Counted from the first letter of the stretch, positions 8,299 to 17,808 are shown. The stretch: DNA of 64,000 bases from Ideonella sp. (GCA_016721465.1 JADKIA010000003.1:682001-746000), one strand, 5' to 3'. Numbers and translations: made by a program. Notes: generated by a model from the sequence alone, not told the origin.

Positions 8299-8308
8299 CA
8301 TCGGCAGG

Positions 8309-9043
8309 ATGAAGCCTGCATTCCTGCCATCGGCACTGATTGCATTGGCCCTGGCGCTGGCCGCGGACCAGGGGCACGCCGGGCCTCCTGTGTTGGCGCC
8401 CTTGTCGGGCACGGACCGGCCGGGCAGCCCCTGGCAACGGGCCGGCCTGCCCCGTCAGACCAAGCCGTGGACGGTCTTTTCGGTGGTCACGGTCGGCGCC
8501 GAGGCCGTGCTCCAGGTGGACGCCGACAACGCCTACGGCAACCTGCTGCACCTGCTGCCCGAAGACACGCCGGCGACCGGGCGCCGGCTGAGCTGGCGCT
8601 GGCGCGTGCTGAAGCCCAATCCGGCGGCCGATCTGCTGCGCAAGGACGGCGACGACACGCCCATCAAGGTGTGCGCGCTGTTCGACATGCCCATCAGCGC
8701 CGTGCCCTTCCTGGAGCGCCAGTTGCTGCGCCTGGCGCGCGAGCGCAGTGGCGAGCCGCTGCCCACTGCAACGTTGTGTTATGTGTGGGACGCCAGACTG
8801 CCGCCGGGCACGACCGTGAACAATGCCTTCACTCGCCGCATGCGCATGATCGTGCTGCAGGGCCCGCAGGCGCCCCTGCAGACCTGGCAGGCCGAGCAGC
8901 GTGATCTGGCGGCGGACTTCCTGCTGCTGTTCGGCAAGGAGAGCCCGACCGTGCCGCCCTTGCTGGGCATTGCCGTCGGGGCCGATGCGGACAACACGCA
9001 TGCCCGCAGCCAGGCCCAGGTGACGGACCTGGTGCTGCACTGA
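8309..9043 (+). CDS. DUF3047 domain exported protein
   Basis: 244 residues with a signal peptide (about residues 1-24, ending GHA). The rest resembles DUF3047: VLQVDADNAYGNLLH, then SWRWRVLKPNPAADLLRKDGDD and later TLCYVWDARLPPGT. The function is not established; the fold is thought to be a beta sandwich in the periplasm. It follows the phosphatidyltransferase gene by 10 bp and ends convergently with tolA, with only 25 bases between the two stops. Confidence 0.8.
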   Translation: MKPAFLPSALIALALALAADQGHAGPPVLAPLSGTDRPGSPWQRAGLPRQTKPWTVFSVVTVGAEAVLQVDADNAYGNLLHLLPEDTPATGRRLSWRWRVLKPNPAADLLRKDGDDTPIKVCALFDMPISAVPFLERQLLRLARERSGEPLPTATLCYVWDARLPPGTTVNNAFTRRMRMIVLQGPQAPLQTWQAEQRDLAADFLLLFGKESPTVPPLLGIAVGADADNTHARSQAQVTDLVLH

Positions 9044-9060
9044 CGCGCCGCGGCGCGTTT
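9044..9060. terminator. Short GC palindrome between convergent genes
   Basis: CGCGCCGCGGCGCG followed by TTT lies between the DUF3047 stop and the tolA stop. It could serve as a weak terminator, but being fully palindromic it leaves little room for a loop. Confidence 0.35.
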
Positions 9061-9068
9061 CGGCCTCC

Positions 9069-9997
9069 TCAGTCCCGGCGTGAAAGGATCAGCAGCATCG
9101 TTGCTGGAACGCGCCCATCCACATCGCGCGGCAGCATCTCGGTTCGGTCGATGGCCCGCAACACCGTCTCATCCCAGGCTTTGTCACCACTGGTCTTGAC
9201 GACCCGGCGGCCGGTGATCAGGCCATCGGGCGAGCAGCGCACCTCCACCTCCGTGACCGGGTTCCCGGGCACGTCGGCCGTCAGCACGATGTTGGCTTTG
9301 ACGCGCGCCCTGATGCGACCCGAGTAGCTCGACGACGGAGCCGCGTCGCGCTGTGCGGTGCCCGTCGCCGTGGGGGCACCTTCCGCCCCGGCCTGCCCGC
9401 GGATGCGCGCCAGGTTGGCTTCGCGCTGCTTGGCCAGGCGATCGTCGGCAGCCTGGGCATCGGGCTGCGCCTGCTCCTTCTTCAAGCGTTCGGCCCGCTC
9501 GCGTTCCTTGTCCTTGTCCGCCTGGGCCTTCTCGGCCTTGAGTTGCTCGGCCTTCTTCAGTTCGGCCTGGCGCTGCGCTTCGATGCGCAGCGCTTCCTGG
9601 GCCTTCTGCTGGCGGCGCAGGTCGGCCTCGTGTTCCTGCACGGCCTTCTTGTCGCGCAGGGCCTTCTCGATGGCGATCTGCGCATCCCGCGGGTTGGGTA
9701 CCGGTTCGGCCTGGCGCTGCACCGGTTCGGCTTTGGGTGGCGGCGCAGGCGGTGGTGGCTCGACCCTGGACGGCGGCGGCTCCACGGACGCCGGGGCCGC
9801 CACCTGCGGCACGGCCGCCCAGATCTCGGCGGACACGACCGTGTCGGGCTGCCGTATGCGCCAGTTCAGGCCGAGCGAGAGTGCAGCGATCAGCAGCCCG
9901 TGCGCCAGCAAGGCCAGGGCACCGGCGCGCAGCGAGCCCGCTGCCTGTGTCGGCCGCAAGCCCCGGGGGCCGGTGAGGTGCAGCACCGTGGCCTGCA

Positions 9998-9998
<1 letters not shown>
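9069..9998 (-). CDS. tolA: Cell-envelope integrity protein TolA
   Basis: 309 residues: an N-terminal transmembrane anchor (about residues 25-45), a Pro-rich stretch with repeated EPPPP, a long charged Ala/Lys/Glu/Gln helix (about residues 95-195, many KA, AE and RR repeats), and a C-terminal TonB/TolA-like domain (SGRIRARVKANIVLTADV to the end). It links the inner-membrane TolQR motor to the outer membrane. ATG at 9998 overlaps the tolR stop (TGATG); a GTG one codon upstream is possible. Downstream lies a convergent gene, so tolB and pal are not adjacent. Confidence 0.93.
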
Positions 9999-10423
<425 letters not shown>

Positions 10424-10439
10424 GCGCTTGCGGAGCCGT

Positions 10440-11138
10440 TCAGCGGCCGGCCACGGTCGTGGGCACGGTGCCGCTGGCGTTGCGCTGCAGGATGTTGGAG
10501 AACTCCTCGATGAAGCTCTCCAGCTGGATCGCGATGCGGTCGATGTCGCGCGCGAAGCGGTTGTAGGCGACCACCGCCGGGATGGCGGCAAACAGGCCGA
10601 TGGCCGTGGCCACCAGGGCCTCGGCGATGCCTGGTGCCACGGTGGCCAGTGTCACCTGCTGTACGTTGGACAGGCCCACGAACGCATGCATGATGCCCCA
10701 CACCGTTCCGAACAGGCCCACGTAGGGGCTGACCGACGCCACCGAGGCGAGGAAGCCGACATTGCCTTCGATCACGTCCAGCTCGCGCTGCAGGCTGGCG
10801 CGCATGGCTCGGCGTGCGCCGTCGAGCTGGCCCTGGGCCTCGACACGGCGTTCGCGCAACTTCAGGAATTCGCGCATGCCGCTGGCGAAGATGCGGGTCA
10901 TCGGCGCATCGCCTTCTTTCTGCCCGGCCGCCGTGAACAGGTCGTTCAGGTTCTTGCCAGACCAGAATTCCCGCTCGAAATCCTCATTGCCCCTGCGCAG
11001 GCCGCGCAGGCTGAACAGCTTGCCGAAGATCACGGTCCAACTGGCGAGCGACGTGAGCATCAGGCCGGCGATCACCAGTTGCACCACCCAGCTGGCGTGC
11101 ATCACGAGGGTGACGATGGAGAAGTCTTGTGAATTCAT
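10440..11138 (-). CDS. tolQ: Tol-Pal motor protein TolQ
   Basis: 232 residues of the MotA/TolQ/ExbB family. It has a first transmembrane helix near residues 15-40 and the conserved pair near the C-terminus (SVSPYVGLFGTVWGIMHAF and LVATAIGLFAAIPAVVAYN). It energises TolA from the proton gradient and helps outer-membrane constriction at division. The ATG at 11138 overlaps the ybgC stop in ATGA, so translation is coupled through ybgC-tolQ-tolR-tolA. Confidence 0.95.
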   Translation of the reverse strand: MNSQDFSIVTLVMHASWVVQLVIAGLMLTSLASWTVIFGKLFSLRGLRRGNEDFEREFWSGKNLNDLFTAAGQKEGDAPMTRIFASGMREFLKLRERRVEAQGQLDGARRAMRASLQRELDVIEGNVGFLASVASVSPYVGLFGTVWGIMHAFVGLSNVQQVTLATVAPGIAEALVATAIGLFAAIPAVVAYNRFARDIDRIAIQLESFIEEFSNILQRNASGTVPTTVAGR

Positions 11139-11539
11139 GCGATGCGTCGGGTGACCTCGGTCGGAATGCGGCGTGGCCGGAAGGTTCCCGCATCGACACA
11201 GCCGATGCGGATGTCTGCCTCGCACAGCAGGGCGTCGCTGCGCAGGGCTTGCTGTCGCAGGCGCAGCGTGACCAGGCCCACCTCCAGCACCTGCACGGTC
11301 ACGTCCAGCAGGTCGTCCAGGCGCGCGGGTGCGGCAAAGCGCAGGCTCGTGTCCGCCACGATGAAGATGGCGCCGGTCTGCTCGCGCAGGGCCTGCTGGC
11401 CCACGCCCAGTGCGCGCAGCCATTCGGTTCGCGCACGCTCGAAGAACTTGAGGTAGTTGGCATAGAAGACGACGCCGCCAGCGTCGGTGTCTTCCCAGTA
11501 CACGCGCACGCCGAGGTGATGCGTTGGGCGGGGATTCAA
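11135..11539 (-). CDS. ybgC: Tol-Pal-associated acyl-CoA thioesterase YbgC
   Basis: 134 residues with a hot-dog fold. The active-site region is VYWEDTDAGGVVFYANYLKF, with the catalytic Asp, and it is followed by FFERARTEWLR. YbgC hydrolyses short or medium acyl-CoAs and is regularly the first gene of the tol operon. No ATG is available; the TTG at 11539 gives the normal family length, with a GTG a few codons later as an alternative. It overlaps tolQ by four bases. Confidence 0.88.
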   Translation of the reverse strand: MNPRPTHHLGVRVYWEDTDAGGVVFYANYLKFFERARTEWLRALGVGQQALREQTGAIFIVADTSLRFAAPARLDDLLDVTVQVLEVGLVTLRLRQQALRSDALLCEADIRIGCVDAGTFRPRRIPTEVTRRIA

Positions 11540-11639
11540 GGCAGGGGGCTTTGGCGGTGTTCGGAGGGCCGCGCGATGATACGCGAGGCCCTGGGGCACG
11601 CAGGGCGAGCCGGCCCGGCACCGGCCTGGTCCGCGCGCC

Positions 11640-12767
11640 TCAGTGCATGCGCAGCCACAGCACGGCAGCGGCGAGCACCGCCAGCGCACTGGCGGCCAGC
11701 AACGGCATGGCGCGACGCCAGGTGGAAGGTTTGCCGGCCTCGGGCACCACCTTCGCTGCCGGCCGCGCCGACGCGGGCACGGGCTCGGGCGCACTGGCGT
11801 CGGCATGCCATTGGCGCAGGGCGAGGGACAGCTCGCGCGCGCTGGCATAGCGTTGGTCCGGGTCCAGCGCCATGGCCTTGCTGGCGATGGCCGACAGCGA
11901 TGCCGGCACGCCGGGCGAGAGCGCATGGGCGGGCACGGGCAGGCCGTGCAGCACCGAGTCCGCAATGCCCTGGATCGAACGGCCACTGAAGGCCTTGCGT
12001 CCCGTGAGCAACTCGTACAGCACCACCCCCATCGCGTACACGTCGGTGCGCTCGTCGGGCCGGGCGCCACGCAGCTGCTCGGGTGCCAGGTAGTGGGGTG
12101 AACCGGTGATCAAGCCGTCGAGCGCGGAGTTGCCGCTGCGGTGGGCCACGCGGGCGATGCCGAAGTCCAGCACCTTGGGTTTGCGTCGATCGATGAGCCA
12201 GATGTTGGCGGGCTTGATGTCGCAGTGGATCACGCCTTTGCCATGGGCATAGCTCAGCGCGTCGGCCACACGCCGCATCAGGCGGGCCGCACGCAGCAGG
12301 TCGGGGCGCCAGCCTTCGTTGAGCAGTTGCCGCAGGTCGCTGCCCGGCAGCTGCTCCATTGCGATGTACACGCCGAGCTCGGACAGGCCCGCGTCGTAGA
12401 TGGTGACGATGTTGGGGTGGTTCAGTCCGGCCACCGCACGGGCCTCGTCCAGGATCAGCGCATCGAGCGCTTCGCGGTGCACGCCGGCAGCACCCAGCTG
12501 AAGCGTCTTGATGGCCAGATTGCGCGACAGGATCGGGTCCCACGCGGTGTAGACGCGGCCCAGGCCACCCTCACCGAGGCGGTGCTTGAGGGCATAGCGG
12601 CCGACATGGCCGATGGTGGGTTGAGCCTGGTTGGGCGCGGGCAGCGAGTCCAGCGGCACGGGGGCGGTGTCGTCGGTCAGGCTCTGCCAATCACGGGCGG
12701 GCGCGTCGACCAGCGCAGCGGCCGGCCGGGACATTTCGCCATGGTCGGTGGGACGGATCGGATTCAC
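11640..12767 (-). CDS. Membrane-anchored serine/threonine protein kinase (PknB-like)
   Basis: 375 residues. The kinase domain spans about residues 57-310: glycine loop GEGGLGRVY, ATP-binding Lys in AIKTL, catalytic loop HCDIKPAN, DFG motif DFGIARV and SPHYLAPEQLRG. A linker rich in Ala and Pro follows, and one transmembrane helix ends the protein (LLAASALAVLAAAVLWL), with no extracellular sensor domain after it. The catalytic loop has Cys where most kinases have Arg (HCD instead of HRD), so it is a non-RD kinase that may not need activation-loop phosphorylation. Targets are unknown. It lies 100 bp upstream of ybgC in the same direction. Confidence 0.9.
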   Translation of the reverse strand: MNPIRPTDHGEMSRPAAALVDAPARDWQSLTDDTAPVPLDSLPAPNQAQPTIGHVGRYALKHRLGEGGLGRVYTAWDPILSRNLAIKTLQLGAAGVHREALDALILDEARAVAGLNHPNIVTIYDAGLSELGVYIAMEQLPGSDLRQLLNEGWRPDLLRAARLMRRVADALSYAHGKGVIHCDIKPANIWLIDRRKPKVLDFGIARVAHRSGNSALDGLITGSPHYLAPEQLRGARPDERTDVYAMGVVLYELLTGRKAFSGRSIQGIADSVLHGLPVPAHALSPGVPASLSAIASKAMALDPDQRYASARELSLALRQWHADASAPEPVPASARPAAKVVPEAGKPSTWRRAMPLLAASALAVLAAAVLWLRMH

Positions 12768-12893
12768 CGCAGCAGCTTACGTCGAAGCACCGCGCCGGAG
12801 TGCTTCCAGATGCGTGCCCGCAAGTGCGGTGTTAACTGCTTGTCACCTCTGCCGATGGGGCCGTGGGACAAATGTCACATTGGCGTTTGCACT

Positions 12894-14075
12894 TCACGCC
12901 AAGGCGCTGCGCAGCCGGTGCAGCGCCTCTTCGAGCTTGGAGGTTGAACTGGCGAACGAAAAACGCAGCCAGCGTTCCGGCTCATGGCGCCCGAAGTCGC
13001 GGCCCGGCGTGAGTGCCACATGCGCGCGGTGCATCAGATCGAAGCAGAAATCCCAGCTGCTGGCGGCGTGCCGACTGCAATCGGCGTAGGCGTAGAAGGC
13101 CCCGTCGGGCATCACCGGCACCGACAGGCCCATCTGGTTCAGCGCGGGCACGACCAGGTCGCGGCGCGCACGGAACTCGGCGCGGCGGCGCTCGTATTCG
13201 GCGATCGACTCGGCCTCGAAGCAGGCCAGCGCTGCATGCTGGGCCACGGTGGAAGCACAGATGAACAGGTTCTGCGCCAGCCGTTCCACCGGCGCCACAA
13301 GGTCTTCGGGCAGTACCAGCCAGCCCAGGCGCCAGCCGGTCATGTTGAAGTATTTCGAGAAGCTGTTGACCGACACCACGTCAGAGCCGTTGCGCAAGGC
13401 ACTTTGGCCGAAGGTGTCGTCGTAGCTCAGGCCCAGGTAGATCTCGTCGACGATGGTGACGCCACTGCGCGCACGCACGAACTCGACGATGCGACGCATT
13501 TCCTCGGGGTGGATGCTGGTGCCCGTGGGGTTGCTGGGCGAGGCCAGCAGCACGCCGCGCGTGGCCGGGCCCCAGGCCTGCGACACGGCCTGGGCGTCGA
13601 GCTGGAAGCGGTGCTCGGGCGAGGCGGGCAACAAGCGCGCCACGCCTTCAGCGGCCGCCACGAAATGCCGGTTGCAGGGGTAGCTGGGGTCGGGCATCAG
13701 CACCTCGTCACCGGCCTCGAACAAGGCCAGGCAGATCAACTGCAATGCCGCCGAAGCGCCCGCCGTGATCACGATGCGACGCGCCGGGATGTCCAGCCCG
13801 AAGCGTTGGCGGTACCACGCGGACAGGCGCTCGCGCAGCTCGGGCAGACCCGTGGCCTGGGTGTATTGGGTGGCGCCGTTGCGGATCGCCCGCTCAGCGG
13901 CTTCCTGCACCAGCGGCGGTGCAGTGAAATCGGGCTCGCCGATGTTCAGGTAGATCATGGGCTCGCCACCGCGAGCCGGATCGCAGGCCGGGCTGGCTGC
14001 GATCTCGCGTGCCGCCTTGGCGCACTCCATCACATAGAAAGGCTCGATGTGGTCGAGCCGCCCCGCCAGTTTCAT
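12894..14075 (-). CDS. Pyridoxal-phosphate-dependent aminotransferase, class I/II (AspC-like)
   Basis: 393 residues of aminotransferase fold type I. Visible landmarks are the substrate loop NIGEPDFTAPP, the cofactor-binding TAGASAALQL, SPSNPTGT, the Asp in IVDEIYLGLSY, and the Schiff-base Lys in SFSKYFNMTGWRLGW. It transfers amino groups between an amino acid and a 2-oxo acid; the specific substrate cannot be assigned, although this subgroup often handles aromatic or aspartate-type substrates. Its ATG overlaps the nusB stop by four bases, so it is cotranscribed at the end of the ribB-ribH-nusB operon. Confidence 0.9.
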   Translation of the reverse strand: MKLAGRLDHIEPFYVMECAKAAREIAASPACDPARGGEPMIYLNIGEPDFTAPPLVQEAAERAIRNGATQYTQATGLPELRERLSAWYRQRFGLDIPARRIVITAGASAALQLICLALFEAGDEVLMPDPSYPCNRHFVAAAEGVARLLPASPEHRFQLDAQAVSQAWGPATRGVLLASPSNPTGTSIHPEEMRRIVEFVRARSGVTIVDEIYLGLSYDDTFGQSALRNGSDVVSVNSFSKYFNMTGWRLGWLVLPEDLVAPVERLAQNLFICASTVAQHAALACFEAESIAEYERRRAEFRARRDLVVPALNQMGLSVPVMPDGAFYAYADCSRHAASSWDFCFDLMHRAHVALTPGRDFGRHEPERWLRFSFASSTSKLEEALHRLRSALA

Positions 14076-14551
14076 CGAGGCTGGGCCTTTCGTGCGGCCA
14101 CTTCCGCCGGACGGATGTCGCCCGCCGCCTTGTCGAGCACACCGTTGACATACTTGTGGCCATCGGTGCCCCCGAAGGCCTTGGCCAGCTCGACGGCTTC
14201 GTTGATGACCACGCGGTAGGGAATGTCCATGCAGTGGCTCAGCTCATAGCAGCCAATGAGCAGCACGCCGTGCTCCACTGGCGAGAGGTCGGTGGTCTTG
14301 CGGTCCACATGTCGGGTGAGCACGGCATCGATGGCTGCGCATTCCGCGATGCAGCCGCGCAGCAGCGCGTCGTAGTGCGCGCGATCGCACTTGTCGAAGC
14401 CCTCCTGCTCCTGCATGTGGGCGTCGATCACCTCGGGCTCTGCGCCACCGATCAGCCATTCGTACAAGCCCTGCAGGGCCACTTCGCGCGAGCGGCGGCG
14501 GGCCGATTTCGGGCGGGCGGGGCGGTCCTTGGTCGGGACGGCGCCGGTCAC
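14072..14551 (-). CDS. nusB: Transcription antitermination factor NusB
   Basis: 159 residues, all-helical. NusB landmarks are RRRSREVALQGLYEWL, the DLSPVEHGVLLIGCYEL segment and the C-terminal INEAVELAKAFGGTDGHKYV. It binds boxA RNA with NusE and promotes antitermination of rRNA operons. Its ATG at 14551 overlaps the end of ribH by four bases. The order ribB-ribH-nusB is common in proteobacteria. Confidence 0.97.
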   Translation of the reverse strand: MTGAVPTKDRPARPKSARRRSREVALQGLYEWLIGGAEPEVIDAHMQEQEGFDKCDRAHYDALLRGCIAECAAIDAVLTRHVDRKTTDLSPVEHGVLLIGCYELSHCMDIPYRVVINEAVELAKAFGGTDGHKYVNGVLDKAAGDIRPAEVAARKAQPR

Positions 14552-15012
14552 GTCAGCTCATCCATCAGATTGGCCATTTCGACGGCGACGCGAGCGGCAT
14601 CACGGCCCTTGTCCAGCTTGCGGGCATCGGCCTGCGCCTGGTTCTCGACGGTGAGGATGGCGTTGGCGATGGGGATCTGGTGATCCAGGCTGACGCGGGT
14701 GACGCCGGCGCCGCTTTCGTTGGCCACCAATTCGAAGTGATAGGTTTCACCACGAATGATGCAACCCAGTGCGATGAGGGCGTCAAAGTCGTCGCTGTCG
14801 GCCATGGCCTTCAGCGCCACCGGCACTTCCAGTGCGCCGGGCACTTGCACGTGCGTGATGTGGCGGTCCTGCACGCCCAGCGCAGCCAACTCGGCCAGGC
14901 AGGCCTCGGCCAGCGCATCGGTGATGTCGGCGTTGAATCGGGCCTGCACGATGCCGATGGCCAGTTCGCGGCCGTCGAGGTTGTTGGCTTCGCCTTGGTC
15001 GGCTTTCAGCAT
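14548..15012 (-). CDS. ribH: 6,7-dimethyl-8-ribityllumazine synthase
   Basis: 154 residues. It condenses the pyrimidine diamine with 3,4-dihydroxy-2-butanone 4-phosphate, the penultimate riboflavin step. Family motifs are present: IVQARFNADIT, VPGALEVPVALK, ALGCIIRGETYHFE and DHQIPIANAILT. The ATG at 15012 matches the normal start; it lies one base beyond the ribB stop, so the genes are translationally close. RibH uses the product of the upstream ribB domain. Confidence 0.97.
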   Translation of the reverse strand: MLKADQGEANNLDGRELAIGIVQARFNADITDALAEACLAELAALGVQDRHITHVQVPGALEVPVALKAMADSDDFDALIALGCIIRGETYHFELVANESGAGVTRVSLDHQIPIANAILTVENQAQADARKLDKGRDAARVAVEMANLMDELT

Positions 15013-15013
15013 G

Positions 15014-16114
15014 TCATCTTCCAGGTTGACCCGCGGCCACGAAGCCGGTGACTTCAAGACCGTAGCCGGCCATGCTGGGCATGCGGCGCGGGCTGCCGAG
15101 CAGCTTCATGCGGCCCACGCCCAGATCGCGAAGGATCTGCGCCCCCACGCCATACAGGCGCAGGTCCATCGTCGTCGGGCGTGGTGCCTCGGTGGCCGGG
15201 AGCACCTGGGGCAGCAGCGCGGCAGCGTCGTGGCCACAGTTCAGCAGCACCGCCACACCGGCGCTGGCCTGCTGCAGGGCCATCAGGGCCTTGGGCAGCG
15301 GCCAGCTGTGGTGGCCAGGGCTGGTGTCCAACAGGTCCATCGCAGTGAAGGGCTCGTGCACGCGCACCAGCACCTCATCACCAGGGGCCCACTGGCCCTT
15401 GCGCAGCGCCAGGTGCAGGCCGCCGGAGCGGTCGCGGAAGGCGATGCAGTCGAAGCTGCCCTGGGCGGTGTCGAGCACGCGTTCGCCAAGGCGCTCGATC
15501 AGCGATTCATTGTGCGTGCGCAGCGCGATCAGGTCGGCGATGGTGCCGATCTTCAGGCCGTGGGTCTTGGCGAAGACCTGCAGGTCGGGCAACCGGGCCA
15601 TGGTGCCGTCGTCGTTCATGATCTCGCAGATCACGGCAGCGGGTGTCAGGCCGGCCATGTTGGCCAGGTCGCAGCCGGCTTCGGTGTGCCCGGCGCGCAT
15701 CAGCACGCCGCCGTCCTGCGCCAGCAAAGGGAAGACGTGGCCCGGCTGCACCAGGTCGGACGGCTTGGCGTCGCGCGCCACCGCCGCAGCCACGGTGCGC
15801 GCGCGGTCGGCCGCCGAGATGCCGGTGGTGACACCCTGCGCCGCCTCGATGGACACCGTGAACGCCGTGCCATGCACCGTGCCATTGCGCGAGGCCATCG
15901 GCGGCAGTTGCAGGCGCTCGCAGCGCTCGCGGGTCAAGGTCAGGCAGATCAGGCCACGGCCATACCGGGCCATGAAGTTGATCGCTTCGGGGGTGACATG
16001 GTCGGCCGCCAGGACCAGATCGCCTTCGTTCTCGCGATCTTCCTCGTCGACCAGGATCACCATGCGACCGGCGGCCAGTTCGGCCACCAGTTCGGGCACT
16101 GGAGAGATGGGCAT
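15014..16114 (-). CDS. ribB: 3,4-dihydroxy-2-butanone 4-phosphate synthase with a degenerate GTP cyclohydrolase II-like domain (RibB/RibBX)
   Basis: 366 residues. The N-terminal half (about 1-205) is a complete RibB domain with DEEDRENEGDLVLAADH, RAGHTEAGCDLA and LICLTLTRERC. It makes the four-carbon unit of riboflavin from ribulose 5-phosphate. The C-terminal half aligns in outline with GTP cyclohydrolase II but lacks the zinc-binding C-x10-C-x-C cluster: after VRVHEPFTAMDLLDTS only one Cys (LLNCGHD) is seen. It therefore resembles the RibBX hybrids in which the second domain is inactive. The ATG at 16114 begins MPISPVPEL. It heads the ribB-ribH-nusB-aminotransferase operon. Confidence 0.9.
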   Translation of the reverse strand: MPISPVPELVAELAAGRMVILVDEEDRENEGDLVLAADHVTPEAINFMARYGRGLICLTLTRERCERLQLPPMASRNGTVHGTAFTVSIEAAQGVTTGISAADRARTVAAAVARDAKPSDLVQPGHVFPLLAQDGGVLMRAGHTEAGCDLANMAGLTPAAVICEIMNDDGTMARLPDLQVFAKTHGLKIGTIADLIALRTHNESLIERLGERVLDTAQGSFDCIAFRDRSGGLHLALRKGQWAPGDEVLVRVHEPFTAMDLLDTSPGHHSWPLPKALMALQQASAGVAVLLNCGHDAAALLPQVLPATEAPRPTTMDLRLYGVGAQILRDLGVGRMKLLGSPRRMPSMAGYGLEVTGFVAAGQPGR

Positions 16115-16169
16115 GCGTCGATTGTAGGTGCCCACCCCGGGGCCGGTGGCCCTGAGGCCAGGCATGCTG

Positions 16170-16952
16170 TCAGGTCGGAGCGGCGGCCGGGGTGTCGCCG
16201 TCCGGCCATTTCCACCGCTCGTCCCGCAGCACCTGGTACGGCCCGAAGCCGGCCTTGTAGCCCATCTTGTCGCTGCCGTCGATCCAGTAGCCCAGGTACA
16301 GATGGGGCAGATTCAGCTGCCTGACCTGCTCCACTTGCCACAAGATGCTGTAGGTGCCCAGGCCACCTTTGTAGCCCGGGTCGTAGAAGGTGTAGACGGC
16401 CGAGATGCCGTCGTTGAGCACATCCACGATGGCCACCATGCGCAGGGTGCCGTGACCATCCTGAGCGTCACTGCCTTGGTTGGCGGGCGCATCGCGAAAT
16501 TCAACCAGGCGCGAATTGACGCGGCTTTGCAGCAGGAACTGCGTGTACTGGTCCACGCTGTCGGTGTCCATGCCGCCGCCGGCATGGCGGCCGGCCTGGT
16601 AGCGCAGGTAGAGCTCGTAGTGCTCGGCCACGAAACCCAGGCGCAGCACGCGGGCCTTCAGGCCGCGGTGCGTCTTGAAGGCGCGGCGCTGGCTGCGCGT
16701 GGGCGCAAAGCTGGCAACGGGAATGCGCAGCGGCGTGCAGGCCTTGCAGCTGTCGCAAAACGGGCGGTAGGTGAACATGCCGCTGCGCCGGAAACCATTG
16801 GCCACCAGGCCGGAATAGGCGTCGGCATGGATCAGGTGGCTGGGTGTGGCCACTTGCGAACGGGCCATGCGGTCCGGCAGATAGCTGCACGGGTAGGGTG
16901 CCGTTGCATAGAACTGCAACGACGACAGCGGTAGCTCCTTGGGGTGGGTCAC
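16170..16952 (-). CDS. bpt: Bacterial arginyl/leucyl-tRNA-protein transferase (Bpt/Ate1 family)
   Basis: 260 residues. The N-terminal part has the Cys-rich segment SGMFTYRPFCDSCKACTPLR of the Ate1/Bpt family, and the C-terminal acetyltransferase-like half shows YTFYDPGYKGGLGTYSILWQ and LYLGYWIDGSDKMGYKAGF. Bacterial Bpt attaches Leu from Leu-tRNA to proteins starting with Asp or Glu, marking them for ClpAP through the N-degron pathway. It lies 27 bp after aat in the same direction, a common pairing. Confidence 0.94.
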   Translation of the reverse strand: MTHPKELPLSSLQFYATAPYPCSYLPDRMARSQVATPSHLIHADAYSGLVANGFRRSGMFTYRPFCDSCKACTPLRIPVASFAPTRSQRRAFKTHRGLKARVLRLGFVAEHYELYLRYQAGRHAGGGMDTDSVDQYTQFLLQSRVNSRLVEFRDAPANQGSDAQDGHGTLRMVAIVDVLNDGISAVYTFYDPGYKGGLGTYSILWQVEQVRQLNLPHLYLGYWIDGSDKMGYKAGFGPYQVLRDERWKWPDGDTPAAAPT

Positions 16953-16979
16953 GCTTGCAGGGGGCGGAGGGTTGGGGAA

Positions 16980-17741
16980 TCAGCCGGCCGGGCCCGCATC
17001 GATCTCGAGTTGCGCCCACAAGCCGGCATGATAGGACCAGACGGGCGTCGGGCTGGCCAGCCGCATGCGGGAAAGGTGCGTCTCGAATTCACGCCGGGGA
17101 ATTTCGCGTGCGCCAAACGAGGCCAGGTGCTCGGTGTGCTGCTGGCAATCGATCAGCGGCACCTGCTGGGAGCGGCACCAGGCCACCAGCGCGCACAGCG
17201 CGATCTTCGAGGCATCGGTGCGTCGCGCGAACATCGATTCACCGAACACCATGCGCCCCAGGCCCACGGCGTAGAGGCCGCCCACCAGCTCGCCGTCGAT
17301 CCAGGTTTCCACGCTGTGGGCGCGACCGGCGTGGTGCCAGGCGGTGTAGGCGGCGATGATCTCGGGCACGATCCACGTGCCGCTCTGTCCCTCGCGCGGG
17401 GCCAGGGCGCAGGCCTGCATCACCCGGGCAAAGGCCGTGTCGAATCGGATCTCGCAGCGCGGGTCGCGTACGAAGCGGCGCAGTGTCTTGCGCATCGTGT
17501 GCGAGAGGTGAAATTCGGCCACGGACAGCACCATGCGCGGGTCAGGGCTCCACCACAGTGGCGGCTGACCCGGGCTGAACCAGGGGAACACGCCCATCGC
17601 GTAGGCCTCTTCCAGGCGTGCCGGCGTGACCTGCGGGCCGATGGCCAGCAGGCCCGGCGCCTCACTGTCCGGGCCGCTGGCGAGGGACGTGGGCGGCAAG
17701 GGGGCGGGGTCGTCGATCCAGATCATGGGAGGTGTCGCCAT
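16980..17741 (-). CDS. aat: Leucyl/phenylalanyl-tRNA-protein transferase
   Basis: 253 residues from the ATG at 17741 (MATPPMIWIDD); an ATG at 17726 is also possible. Aat landmarks include YAMGVFPWFSPGQPPLWWSP, WHHAGRAHSVETWIDGELVG and GLYAVGLGRMVFGESMF, and the segment LIDCQQHTEHLASFGA. The enzyme adds Leu or Phe to proteins with N-terminal Arg or Lys and so feeds ClpS-ClpAP proteolysis. It sits immediately upstream of bpt. Confidence 0.95.
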   Translation of the reverse strand: MATPPMIWIDDPAPLPPTSLASGPDSEAPGLLAIGPQVTPARLEEAYAMGVFPWFSPGQPPLWWSPDPRMVLSVAEFHLSHTMRKTLRRFVRDPRCEIRFDTAFARVMQACALAPREGQSGTWIVPEIIAAYTAWHHAGRAHSVETWIDGELVGGLYAVGLGRMVFGESMFARRTDASKIALCALVAWCRSQQVPLIDCQQHTEHLASFGAREIPRREFETHLSRMRLASPTPVWSYHAGLWAQLEIDAGPAG

Positions 17742-17808
17742 TGTGAACGGCGCGGGGCGCATGCTCGGCTATAAGCTGGGGCTCGACAGCATTGGGGCGG
17801 GCATTCTC

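Noticed and set aside
15012..16169. FMN riboswitch before ribB
   Set aside because: Only 55 bases separate ribB from bpt on the upstream side and nothing resembling the RFN element's conserved blocks is visible.
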